NCBI GenBank assembly: GCA_022885665.1
Contig: JAGQDJ010000110.1
Span: 62,001 to 126,000, forward strand
DNA length: 64,000 nt
Direction: 5' to 3'
Source: Triops longicaudatus
Lineage: Eukaryota > Arthropoda > Branchiopoda > Notostraca > Triopsidae
Within the stretch, counting starts at the first letter, position 1; the number at the start of each line of letters is the position of its first letter. A program made the position numbers and the translations under genes. Below are positions 26,236-37,206 of this stretch, piece by piece. Below the pieces are notes generated by a model. That model made no database searches. It was not told the origin of the DNA and saw nothing but the letters and a program-made list of their open reading frames with translations.

Positions 26236-27836
26236 ATGGCAGTTCCCAAATCGCTTGCTATAATTGCCTGCCTTGGCTTAAGTTCAGTTTCTGCGATCAG
26301 CTTCAAAACATTTCTGGATCCTGTCGTGAGTAAGTGATACTATGATTTTTACTCTCACTCGAAACGGATTTATTTAAAAATATGAGTAGTATTTGAATCA
26401 CGGGCTTATATAAATTCTAAACATTTACAAATAATCAAATAACTAAAAAGAAAATTTCCAGGGGTGGCCAGCAATTATTTAGAAGGCCGAAGCAGCGGCA
26501 TTTCTCCTGTAACAGAAGATGTGAGCGAGAATTTGAGTGAAGCTGCTCGCTTCCTCTTTATTAACCTAACCTCGACATCTTCGACTATTACCTATACCAA
26601 TGCCCTTTTATTAATCCTGGGCCTCTCCGCTGCCATCTTCTTGGCGTTCTTGATTGCAGCGGCAATTGCGTACCTCTTGGCATCAGGTTAGGCAGAGCAA
26701 AGTACACGTGCTCAATGGCAAAGGCATAAGCGTGCACGGTGAAAACTCGAGCGCAGTTTAGGGTTAGCGCACAATCCCAAATTTTTGCACGCTCCAAATG
26801 AAACGTACTAACTCCAAAGCACGAAAGTTACGCACACCCATCCTTTTAATCTCAACTTCCGCAGTATTAATTGGGTCGGAACTTGTTTACGACAAAGACT
26901 TAACTACTTAAAATAGAAAGGGTGGTGACGCCGTATGTTCATAAGCGGAAAGAATCTTATCGCTTTCTTTTTCTGTGTATTTTCCCACCTCATTTCACCC
27001 ACATGTATATAGACCTCGTTAACGGCATACAAGATCAAAGATCTACTCCCGAAGATGAAGCTCCATTTAACCAAGAACAGTCTTTGGACTCCACGGCTCG
27101 TTTCCTTTTCCTAAACAGCAGTTCTACCATTTCCGCTTCTTATGCACTCTTCATCATCTTGGCCATTTCCTTTGCTTTATTTGCGGGCTTGATGCTCATC
27201 TACCTACTCGCGGGCTCTCTTTTCGGTAAGTGTGTCACACTGTCATAAAGCCATTGCTGTAAACAATCGCTTGTCAGAATCGCTTTGTTAACGCTTCAGC
27301 TTTACACAATTCAAGTTGATTTTTTTTAAGAGTAAGAGAAACTCACCGAGTTATATTACAGGAACTAGGTTCGGAGGCTACGGTTACCAAGGCAATGGTC
27401 ATGGATACAAACGATCATTGCACGATGAAACGGAGGAATATAATCTTACCAAAATCATCGAAATCTTGGCTCTCATGGAGGAAGAATTCCGTCGTGTCGG
27501 TGGAGCATGGGTTTATGAAGAGGAATGCAAGAAACGAGCTTTGTGTGAACTAACCACGAAAACAGGTGTATTCGGTAATGCAGAAGGGCAGAAGATGACT
27601 AAGCTCGTCCAAGACCTACAGTAATTAACAAAACGCAATTAATGGCCCCAAATTTGCTTGTAATTTCCCTTTCTGTATGTATTTCAATTACTAGGCAAGC
27701 CACGGAATTAAGCCATCTGGAGGCCAATGTCAAGCACGAACCTGCGCTGCGAAAAGCCAGCTCCTTTATCCAGGCAAGCCAGAAAGGCCATAAAGAAGGC
27801 GAGTGTATTCGAGCTTATCCCAAATGCTCGAGTTAA
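26236..27836 (+). CDS. DM4/DM12-like single-pass membrane protein, paralog B, with two alternative membrane exons
   Basis: Exon 1 (26236-26329) encodes a signal peptide. Two candidate second exons follow: 2a (26462-26686, 225 bp) and 2b (27013-27225, 213 bp). Both begin and end in phase 1 and both encode an ARFLF motif plus a membrane span. Exons 27362-27620 and 27695-27836 complete the protein. With 2a it has 239 residues, with 2b 235; inclusion of both also keeps frame. After the span come GYGYQGNGHGYKR, an acidic segment, ECKKRALCEL and CIRAYPKC, the DM4/DM12-like cysteine pattern also seen in paralog A. It is likely a secretory-pathway or surface protein; function unknown. The start codon lies directly after an acceptor, so an untranslated exon precedes it. 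Confidence 0.8.
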
Positions 27837-28489
27837 ATTACCTTGACTAGACCAAGTTCCTGGTGGTGCTTGGCGTGCACTAAAAAAGCCACGTAAAATA
27901 TCTCACCAAAAAATGTGGTTTACTGTAAATATGGCTGCAGTCAAAACTAAGTATAAGGGCGTCTGTTGCGGTTATTTCAAAGTTGGGCAAACTCCCTTTA
28001 TTCTGTTATTTAAATCTGTTTATTTATTTCATTTTTCCACATGTGCTCCATCCTGTAAATACAAAAATGCACATTGACAGAGAATAGGTGTAATTCATAA
28101 TTTCATCTTTTCCGAAGCATGTCAACTGATGCAACGAAGGAGCAACCACAGTCTCTTCAATAATAATAATAATAATACTTTGTAACGTTTGGCAAACCTC
28201 GAAATGACCACATGTTATTCACACGAATGCGAAGGGAGAAGTGAGGGGGGTGCGACAAATAAAACAGTACACTGGCTCAGTACGCTACCTGTGAAGGGAT
28301 CAAAGAAACTACGCACATGACTATACTGATTTCAAACCACAACGCAACTAATGCAATTCTCATTGTTCCTTTACGGGCTTCTGCTAGTGGAAGAAACTGT
28401 AGGTAAATAAATAAAACTATATGGGAGAACACATCAAGGTAAGACAGGCAAGTCAATACAGTGAACGGCTTCATTTTAAACAAGTGTAG
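27837..28489. other. Convergent intergenic region
   Basis: This region holds the 3' ends of paralog B (+) and the chitin-binding gene (-). A short (TAA)n microsatellite lies at about 28160-28177. Nothing else is recognised. Confidence 0.5.
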
Positions 28490-30801
28490 CTATAAGGAGG
28501 TTGGTCCGGCTTCCGTAAAGGAATCCGTTGTAGGTGCGGGTTCATTCCTGCAACTCGGTTGGCTCTCTGCCACGCACTGCTGTAGCGATGACGAAAAAAA
28601 GAGCTCATCGGGACACTGTCCTGCCCCTATATTCCTTTCCTGTTCACAATGGACGTAACTCCGACAATCTCCCTTTATAGCATCTGAGTAAAATCCATCA
28701 ATGCGCCCTACGCACACATCATCCTCGTCTAATTTCGAAGATGTCCGTGTTATTGCAGAACACACCACTTCGCTCGCTTTAATGCAACGATGGCCGTCAA
28801 ATAACAAGCCATCGGGGCAATTGAAACTGACCTGAAGTCCCCCTGTACACAAGAAGTAGTTTTTGCATCCTGAACTTCGATTTACATACACACCATCAGA
28901 TTTATTGAGACAATAGTTCCGTGTTTCTTCGGAGAGGTTTGCAAAGTCCGCCCCATGGATGTGGGAAAGGTCTTGATCCACGTGATTAATGCCCGATTCT
29001 GGACAGTGATAAAATTGCTGGTTTACACAAACCTGTCCATTGAATACCATGTCTCTACTGCAACTTAAGTTGGTGCGGATGCCGTTGATACAGAAATGAT
29101 AACTTCGGCATCCCGACCCTTTATTGACGAAGAAACCGTACTTGGCTTCGCACTCGGAAGAGTAAGGTATCTCTTCTTTTTTGGTCTTCTCTTCTGCAGT
29201 AGTTTCGGTGTCTTTTTGTTGCAACTGACTCCCTTTTATCCTTCCCTGCGTATCGCTGGGATTGACCATTAGCGTCAGGGACGAATAACTAGGAGGCAAC
29301 TTGTTCGGTGAATTGCGCTCCTCGTATGTGGCAAACGGGCAGAGATAAGATGCCGGATCTACGCACTTTTTGCCATCGAAGAGTCGGCCTCCTGAACAAG
29401 TCAACGTGATCATTTTGAAGCCACCAAGACAAAAGAAGTAGTTCCTGCACCGGGTGGACAAATCGTGATAGTAGCCAGTGGATAAACCCACACAATCTTG
29501 CTGGCCACGGGGCACGGAGGGACATTGATATTGACTGGCACTTACACAACGTGTCCCATCAAAAACTCCTTCATTGGCACACAAGTAAGTCGCTTTGAAG
29601 CCACCCGAACAGAAGTAGTAACTCCGGCACCCCGACTCGTAATCTGGGTAATACCCATCGCGTTTCGTTTCACAGTCCGCCTTGTGTGGCGATATCAGCA
29701 CATTCCCGCTACCACCGACTTCCGATTTCCAAGGCGGCATACTCGCCACCTGGCTCACCAAGGTCCCTTCAAAACAGAAAAAAAGAATACATTGTAATAA
29801 ATCAAGAGCGCGGCAACAGCATCAGAAGGGGGTCATTAACTTTAATGACATCCTAACAAGATCGAATTCTTCCGTTAAGGAGGCTCATGTGCTTGGGATG
29901 AACCCAGAAAAACGTCTATGGCTAAAGGGCAAAACCGTGAATCATGCCTCGATGCCGGATCTTCGAGAACTCAACTATGTCGTATACCTTAGCACTCTGG
30001 AATGTCTGCGTACCCATAATGGGTCATAACAAAAACCAAAAACCGATCCTCAAACTACTGTTTGGCATGCACTAAAGATTAAGACTATCTTTCAGGATGT
30101 TGGGAAAAATAATAATAATAAAAAAGCTTTACAGCACGATTCACTAAAGGCTTTTTAAGGCAGGAGGCTTTTAAAATCGCAGGCTTGAAGAGGATGAAAG
30201 TCACCGTGCCCAAGCCCTGAGAGACGGCTGCTGCTGTAGCACGTTGGTAAGTGGTTTTCGTGAGATCCGGGATTCCCTGATGTGATGTAGTAGTTGGACG
30301 GGGAACTGAAAACCACCAACGAGAAGGTTTCCCTACCAATTATACCTTCTTCGTAGTATGCCGTCTTCCTAGCTTGGTCAAACCTATCTTGTACCTTGTA
30401 TTCGACACTATCCTAAAGATCCGCTTTTGCATATCAACAAACTGACAAGCTTCTTGATTTCATCTCGTAACTACGTCGTTTCTTCAGTTTAAATGGTTCA
30501 ATCAACAACAAAATACTTCCTTTCCACAGTAAACTTTTGTGTATCATAAGACATATACAATAAAATCTCACTATAACGTACACCGTTTGTAATAAACAAG
30601 CGGCTGTTGTGTACAAGTCCACATGTCTCGGCGAAATGAAAAGGATTAATTTCAGTACTGCTATTACGTGCAATGGGATTTAACGAACAAATTTTCCGTC
30701 CCAATGTGTGTACATTACATCGAGATTTTACTGTATTTGTGAAAATTCGACTTACCTACAACGAGTACAAATACACCAGTCGTGAGCGCTGGCATGTCCA
30801 T
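28490..30801 (-). CDS. Secreted protein with five peritrophin-type chitin-binding domains
   Basis: Exon 1 (30756-30801) encodes the start of a signal peptide (MDMPALTTGVFVLVV). Exon 2 (28490-29766) holds the rest; G|GG phase joins them to 440 residues. Five six-cysteine ChtBD2 units are visible, for example CETKRDGYYPDYESGCRSYY, CVGLSTGYY, CEAKYGFF, CLNKSDGVY and CVGRIDGFY, each with a central aromatic-rich YxFC and a closing cysteine. A Thr/Glu/Lys-rich spacer separates units 2 and 3. Such proteins bind chitin in cuticle or the peritrophic lining and act extracellularly. The first four units are closely alike (GCRSY, GGFK), which suggests internal duplication; the fifth is diverged. The first intron carries a short inverted-repeat element. 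Confidence 0.9.
30558..30733. mobile_element. Short TA-flanked inverted-repeat element in intron 1 of the chitin-binding gene
   Basis: The unit is 176 bp with ends CAATAAAATCTCACTATAAC and, reverse-complemented, CAGTAAAATCTCGATGTAAT. TA duplications lie at 30556-30557 and 30734-30735. This is the structure of a pogo/Tigger-like MITE, of a family different from the other two in the window. It has no open frame. It sits only 22 bp downstream of the intron donor on the gene's strand. Confidence 0.7.
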
Positions 30802-32297
30802 GATGCGATTTCAATTCCCTTTTCAGGTTCCGCGAATAAATAGTATCGTTTAAACTTCAATTACTGTCAGCAGGCGGTAGCACGCCAATTACTGTAAGAA
30901 CATTCTTATCACGTGTCAAGTCTTGTTAAATGCCCAAATAGGAGGATCCGGTTTCTATATCGGCGGTGTCTGTTTTCAGCAAACTTTTCGCACATACATG
31001 GAGGATAGAACCGTGATCACACTTTGAAGCACAGCGATGCTCTATACACACTTCTCGAAAGTACCTGTGTGGCTTGAATGAAATGGTTACAAAGGTGAAT
31101 CGAACGACTTGTTACTCCAATGACTAGGAAGAGGTCTTTTCTCCTTCGAGTCCGAACCAAGAAACTCCGGAATGCAAAAGGTGAGGATCATAAAAGTTCT
31201 AAGCTTTCTATCAGCACACGCACACCTCAACTTTCTCCTGGTCCAGGAGCATAAAACACGGTCACGTAAGTACTACGAGTGCAAATTATGCAGACGGAAC
31301 CGCACAGGCAGAGCAGCGAGTAAAGAATAGGGCGAAATGCGCCCACGCAGCGGAGAACTTGGTTGTGAAGAGAATGCGAAACGTTTCCGGCCCAAGCCTC
31401 CCGTTCAAATGAGTGAAGGTCCACAGACTACGTTAGTCTATATGGGACGTCGCTAAGTGGGTATAAAAAACGACGATGCCTACGGAAAAGTTTTTGGGCA
31501 TCCCTGACGTCATAATGGTAACTCGTCCCGATCCCGGAATGCTTTTTTTGGCTTCTAATAACAGTTGCTAAACATTCTTTTGCCGTGAAAAGAACGAAAC
31601 TGGTTTGTTACTTTAAGTAAGCCAAATCCGGCATTGTTTGACTGCGCGTGCACGTAAAATGGTAAATGACTCGACTGAAAACACTTTATTCAGCTACGCA
31701 CTTAAAATTAGATCAAGGGGGAAGCACCTTTGGCTCATTTGAATAACTGGAACAACGTGTTTCGTACTAGTTTCAACGTAATTATGTGCAAGATAATGAA
31801 TCGATAGGTGGTAAATCGTGCTGGAATTCCCAAGCTTCGAAACATGATTTGTCGGCACGACCTGCTCAACAATGGAACCACTAAGGAACGCAATTTTTCC
31901 CCGGTTACTTGATAGCAAAAAAAAAAAAAAAAAAAAAAAAAAACATTATTTTGGGATCATGATTTTATTCTGCTTTTTCCTCTTACTGTTTCTCGTTAAT
32001 GACATGTTAAGATAGCTTATGTCTGCAGCTACCTAGTCTCTGATTTATGCTAAGCTATGGGACGACTCGCACGAAGAGCGCGCCGTTCCAGGATATCCGG
32101 GTATAAGAAAGACTGAAGGGCCTTAAACTTCACAACTCTAAAACAAGTGACCAAAAAAAGAGGACTAATGACCTTTCATCTAGGGTGGACCACGCCATCG
32201 TCGCACAGCGGGAGCCTCGACCACCGATCACAGAAGACGTATATCGAAAGGCATATTGTGAAGCAATGTATTAAAGGTACACGTATGACAAGGAATG
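30802..32297. other. Intergenic region
   Basis: Upstream flank of the chitin-binding gene and downstream flank of pICln. An isolated TATAAAA-like motif near 31461 on plus has no gene after it. Apart from the poly(A) tract listed separately, nothing is recognised. Confidence 0.45.
31917..31943. repeat. Uninterrupted poly(A) tract of 27 bases
   Basis: Its length and purity suggest recent expansion or the tail of a retroposed sequence. The 200 bases before it show no gene or SINE promoter that I recognise. Confidence 0.8.
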
Positions 32298-33110
32298 CTA
32301 ATGATCGGGCTCTGCATCTTCAAACTGTCCTACTTCCATCGGCTCCGTATCAGCATCACCGCCGTCCTCTTCCTCGTCTTCTCCTAAAACTCACCGTTCT
32401 CAATCTCAAGCTAAAAACATAAGCATATGATGAAATACCTTCTTCGTCATATTCTTCACCGTCTTGGGCGTCTTCGAAACCGCCGTCTGTCTCGGAAATA
32501 ATACATTTCATTAGAAGAAGGCGAATTTAAGTACGTATACATGCATACCGTCTGACAAGGAGTCATTAGGATCGGGGTTCAAAGCTTGGCATGTCGTCAT
32601 GGCGTTATACATCGCATCAATAACACCTTTATCGTCTGGGACGAACCGCACTTCTGTCATTTGAGATTCCGAATCTTCATCTTCTTCATCGCTTCCCTCT
32701 TTATCAGACTTCGCATCTAAAACGAAACATGTGAGTTTATTTCGACCAAAGCTCTTATCGGTAGGCAAACCTGATTCATCCAGTTTGATATCGAGCATGA
32801 GGTACAAACAATCTTGTGGAAATGCTGCAGTGTCTCTTGATACTGCATGTAAGGCAATGTTAAGATACTCCAATGAGAACCCTTGACCGGTCCCATCGTT
32901 CACCCAAAAAACACGACTGAAATATAATACATTTTGTAAATTCACTTCGATTAGAATAAAATAGGGCAATACACATAGCGCTTGATCATACCTTTCTGCA
33001 ATATACAGCGTCCCTTTTCCCATGTCTTTATGTCCAACAAACGCCGTGGTGGCGGACTGCTTGTGCCGAATTCCATCTTCCGGAGCCTGAAATGCTGTTA
33101 AAACTACCAT
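32298..33110 (-). CDS. Methylosome subunit pICln
   Basis: Exons (minus): 32992-33110, 32771-32916, 32549-32716, 32439-32486 and 32298-32383, giving 567 nt and 188 residues. pICln is a PRMT5-complex chaperone that binds Sm proteins during snRNP assembly in the cytosol. The PH-like core is clear: GKGTLYIAES, then WVNDGTGQGFSLEY, ALHAVSRD, an acidic loop, EVRFVPDDKG and MTTCQALNPDPND. The protein ends VGQFEDAEPDH, the family ending. The start ATG at 33108-33110 precedes the usual hydrophobic N-terminus. Compared with the vertebrate protein (about 237 residues), the conserved helical segment between the acidic stretch and the C-terminal tail is absent; there is only a Glu/Asp/Gly run. Confidence 0.93.
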
Positions 33111-33660
33111 TGTTTTATTAAACAATTAAATTAGCTAGAGATCCTTGCTTTAGAAATGCAAAATAGCCTCAAGCAGGTGGCTTATTGCCGCGTTTAGAAA
33201 AATGTAAACAGAAATGGTTTTTGTATATTTTGCTAGGTGTCGTAGATGAATATTTTGACTTTAATGCCACCTAGTCATCTTCACGAGAACGAGAACATTC
33301 ATGCAACTGCAGCACATACAAAAAAGAAATAACTCTGGCTTCCCTTCAACAAGCGGATAAATCTTTCGCCTTTTACATAAAAAAGAATTTAAGTGTATGG
33401 TACGAATATGTGTCTCCAACAGCATGTCGAAGTAGAGGAGAAGGTGGAAATATGAGCAATATGAGAAACACGGTAGTAACTCGAGAAAAGTAATTTCCAA
33501 CTGAATGTCGTACATAAATTTTCTAACATCCAAGGTTGCGTTACGCATCCCCTTTATTTTCAAGTGCGTGGACCACTTTTGCTAAACTTGAGATGCTGTC
33601 GGCGACAGTAGTTGCGCTTTTTACGTAATTAACCGAACGGTTACCTGCATAAAAAAAAAT

Positions 33661-33694
33661 AAGGCGCGTACAACATTAAGGCGCGTACAATTAT
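33661..33694. repeat. 17-bp tandem duplication
   Basis: Two adjacent 17-bp units each begin AAGGCGCGTACAA and differ only in the last few bases. They lie just left of a transposon end and may be part of the old insertion. Confidence 0.7.
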
Positions 33695-33713
33695 ACTGCA
33701 TTTTCACACGTCA

Positions 33714-33774
33714 ACTATCCGACTTGTCAACTACCTTCCGGTCACGACCTGTTGACAGAATCGGAATTCGACTG
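33714..33774. mobile_element. Terminal fragment of the Tigger/pogo-like family
   Basis: Read on the minus strand it starts CAGTCGAATTCCGATTCTGT and continues with ACAGGTCGTGACCGGAAGG, matching the left end at 14696 and the right end near 61996. A TA follows at 33775. The partner end was not found, so this seems a truncated copy. Confidence 0.6.
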
Positions 33775-34550
33775 TATTTCAGAAATGCAAATTGAACGAA
33801 ACACGTAAATTCCTTCATGATATGAAAAAGTGTCTTATGAATGACACGAGCATCCATAAGTTGCTTTTCCGCCTACGATTTTTCACTTTTCGTTCAGTTT
33901 GCACTCCTGAAATAACTTTGATTGCTGCGGTTATGTAAGGGTCCACAAGATGGCTATTGTCACAGTTACGCAAGAGAGTGAGTCCCACATGTCATGCAGT
34001 TGTAACCATCGATTCTCAAAAAAAAAACAAAAAAAAATAAGAAAGAAAGTCTCTTCGTTAAAACCAAAAATCTTACGAGATATGGGACTTTCCTGGCTTT
34101 CTGTGTAAAAAATGTAAGTTAAAAGAAATAAAAACGAAAATTACGTGTCCAATTATTAGGTAGAAGAAAGCAGGTATAATGCCCGAAGGCTTCGGCATAA
34201 ATAGATTGCAATACAAAAATGCCAGGTCGGACGTATATCGGACGTAAACCATAGTCCTTAAACTCCGAGTGAGATTTTTATGTTGTATTCGAAGCATAGA
34301 TTGCTTTGCCACAATTCCTACGTACAAAGTGTCAGTTCACTGTGGCTTAAGGTATTGGCGGAAATAATACACAAATAATTAATAAATATGGGAAATATAT
34401 AGACAATAACAAAACCAATAACAGTTAAGCGGCACTTTTTCTACGAATTCGCAATATAATCTAAATGTTTCTTCGCATTGTATCACAGAAAAAAAGTTTA
34501 AGGCAGCAACTACACATTCAAATTATCTACCGTAAAAGCTTAGTGAGGCA

Positions 34551-35487
34551 TTACTTCTTTTCCAAGCTGTTTGTAGAAAACTTGTCTAAAGATAATTTTA
34601 CAAATAACGGTACATCACATCCCTTCTGGTCTACAGAAATCAAGCTTTCTTTTTTAAGGAGTCCGTTTTGTACGAAAAGTCCGTCGATTTCAGCTAAAAT
34701 GCTTTCAGATAGTGTTCTTTTGCGGCTCAAGATCCAAGCTTGCTCTAAAAGATAATCAGTCATAACTGCGGTTCGCGCAATTAAAAATAACAACTTTACC
34801 TCGACGGAAACCTTGGCAGAGGTTGCCACAGCTCCAAATCACAGCGTAATTGCTATAGTCAGTCTTTAAGACCCAGAAGTTCAAGTTCACGGAAGTCTCT
34901 GTGTAAAAAAACCTACACTTAATATTCTACAATCGCTTCATACCAGAAGCACTTACGGTTCCAGCTAGCGATTGGTAATGTGACGAACAACTTGCTCAAC
35001 TCTCCTTGCGCGAAATACCCTCTTCCGTTAACGTTGACCAAGCTTTGATCGTTAGCATTCACTCCTTTGAAGCTGAAGCGTAGGAAGCCACTTGAGGTAG
35101 GTCTGATGTCAATCGAAGAACATCGGCTCAATTCTTCAAAGGGTGACGGGTACCGCAGAACTTCATACCAGGTACCTGTGATAAACTAAACCAAATGAAG
35201 TGAACATGAAATAAGATAAAATATAATCGAAATAATCGAAGCGTCAGTGTAACAAAAGCTATAAAAATGGAAATAATTTAATAAAACGACATAACAAGGA
35301 AATTATATTAAAAAACACCCAAATTTAATTTGCCATCTATACTTACTGATCCGGGGTTAAATCTAGCTTCTGTTTGATAACTTGGGCAAGATCCAGGCAG
35401 AAGGATTTGACTTTCAGCACTTCCAATTATCCCCGTCAAGAGTACAACTGCAAAAGCAGCGCCGAGTTTGCCATCACTTGCTAGCAT
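34551..35487 (-). CDS. Secreted lipocalin (ApoD/crustacyanin-like)
   Basis: Exons (minus): 35347-35487, 34957-35185, 34800-34898 and 34551-34765, totalling 684 nt and 227 residues. A signal peptide (AAFAVVLLTGIIGSAES) precedes CPSYQTEARFNPGS. The lipocalin signature GTWYEVLRY is at about residues 51-59 and the second conserved region TDYSNYAVIWSC at about 140. Cysteines in CPSY, LSRCSS, SCGNLC and QKGC could form the usual disulfides. Lipocalins carry small hydrophobic ligands such as pigments or lipids outside cells; the ligand cannot be told from sequence. For exon 2 I chose the acceptor giving GSFITGTWYE because it keeps frame and restores the spacing before GTW. A TATA box lies about 90 bp upstream of the start codon. 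Confidence 0.9.
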
Positions 35488-35576
35488 GGTAGAAATCGTT
35501 TTGGTCAGCGATGGACCGCTGAAAACTGAGTAGCGTTTTATTTGTGAATGAGCTGATTGAGCTTAGTGGTGGTCGC

Positions 35577-35584
35577 TTATATAG
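35577..35584 (-). promoter_or_regulatory. TATA box of the lipocalin gene
   Basis: CTATATAAG on the minus strand, about 90 bp before the lipocalin start codon, a spacing that allows a 5' leader of about 60 nt. Confidence 0.6.
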
Positions 35585-37124
35585 GAGGCTGGGCTCCGAG
35601 CATCCGTCTGAAGAGTATGCGCTTCTTCTGTAAAGGAAAAATCCTGGCTAGCAGGTTAAGACTTGACCTTTTCATTTTCACATGTTGGCTATTAACTCCA
35701 CAAGCTCGACCATTAATTTTGGGTGCAAAAAAAGCGCTGGGTATGGTGCATTACGAGCTAGCATGCGGTGCGTTTTATACGACCAATTGGCTTTTGCCAT
35801 GTCCAAGGCAGGAATCGACGGGTCGTTTTATACCTGTAAAGGGGGAAAACGGGAGATTTTACGGCTACTATACGAACTTTTCAACGGACAAGAGGAGGTT
35901 CGTTCAACTTTATATGCTTTCCGGTTTACAGCTGGATGATGCGTATTAATTCCTTGTTTTTCTAATTTATTTGAATAATCAAGAAGCACATTACACGGCA
36001 AATGCACAGGATCAAATCATGCAAATGAGTTTTTCTCTGTTGTAAGAATGTCCTGTACAACAATCCAGGACCCTGACCGTGACCTCTGGTTGAAACACAG
36101 GTCGTCCAATATTTCACGCTCGCCGTTGTGCAACACAAGCGAACCTCCTGTGACGAACCTGCTCGTAAAACTCTCAAAACCGAAAATGGTTGCATTTTTA
36201 TCAACCTTTGCACGTCCTATGTCTTCCTAGCTAACGCCAACTTCTTCTTTACGAAATAAATAAGGATCTCAATATGTAAATGCGCTACTTGAGTAATTTA
36301 CGCCTTTTTGTTCACTTAACGAATATACCTACCAATCTTGCAATCGCGTTACGCGGTCCTGCGTTTCGCCAGACTTGCTAGCTGGAAACGATAGCCTTAC
36401 AGCTCAAAAAGATTTGCAAGGTTTTCGTGCAGTTATTCGTTGAAATAAGAAATAATGCGGAAACTAGCTGAACTTCAGAACAAAATAAGGTAAAATAAGA
36501 AATTTTCCTCGACCAACTCAAATTTCGAGACCAGTTCGCTGTTGCTGATTAAATACGTGTCTAAATTCTACTAAATCAGACATTTGAAATGACGTTGCCA
36601 TGATTTCAGTAGTAGTCATGTTCCTGTCGACATTTGATTTTACTAATCATTTTATAAAACTAAGATGATTGAGACATTGAGAATCGGCACCGTAAAAGGT
36701 GTTTAACTGCCACAAAGAGGACCGGCTATTCCGAACGTTGGACACGGACGTAAGATGTAAACGGTATCGTTTTTATCTTATGCGATTCACACGAACTCAA
36801 AAGCATCGGTAAAAATAATCACAAAGTTTAATATTGTCTCATGTGTGTGTGTTATTTTGCGCAGCAAGACGGTGACATACTTGCAAGGAACTGAAAATTA
36901 TGTCTTTTTCGATTGTAAATAGTTACAACTAAACGTATTAAGTGGAGCAAAAAAATTCGACAGGAAACAAAACATTTTATTCGTAGTGGAACAATCACAA
37001 AGCAAATACCTAGTTCTAGGGACAGATGCGAAGCCACATGGTCTTTCCGACAAGACAGATCAAAGTGAATTTAAGGTTATCTTCTGGGAAATGTATTGCA
37101 CAATATAACTGATTAAGGTTAAGC
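35585..37124. other. Intergenic region between divergent genes
   Basis: It separates the lipocalin (-) from esterase 1 (+). A 130-codon plus frame at 35557-35949 has no domain pattern or splice partners. Nothing else is recognised. Confidence 0.45.
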
Positions 37125-37132
37125 CATATAAG
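37125..37132 (+). promoter_or_regulatory. Candidate TATA box of esterase 1
   Basis: CATATAAG about 80 bp before the start codon. Esterase 2 has TATATAA at a similar distance, which supports it. Confidence 0.45.
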
Positions 37133-37206
37133 ATCTTATAGTGAAGGACACTAGCATCATTCTCGAGACATTTTGATGTGTGATATCACTTAGATGAGAC
37201 TAATAT

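Larger units (their letters stand above)
33111..34550. other. Intergenic region
   Basis: It lies between the pICln start and the lipocalin 3' end, so it should hold the pICln promoter. Repeats at 33661-33694 and 33714-33774 are listed separately. Open frames here (for example 33261-33563 minus) show no family resemblance. Confidence 0.45.

Noticed and set aside
31455..31475. TATAAAA-like motif on the plus strand
   Set aside because: No gene follows on the plus strand within 5 kb.
25760..31880. Shared 14-bp string ACCTGCTCAACAAT near 25767 and 31860
   Set aside because: The flanks do not align further, so a common repeat is not supported.
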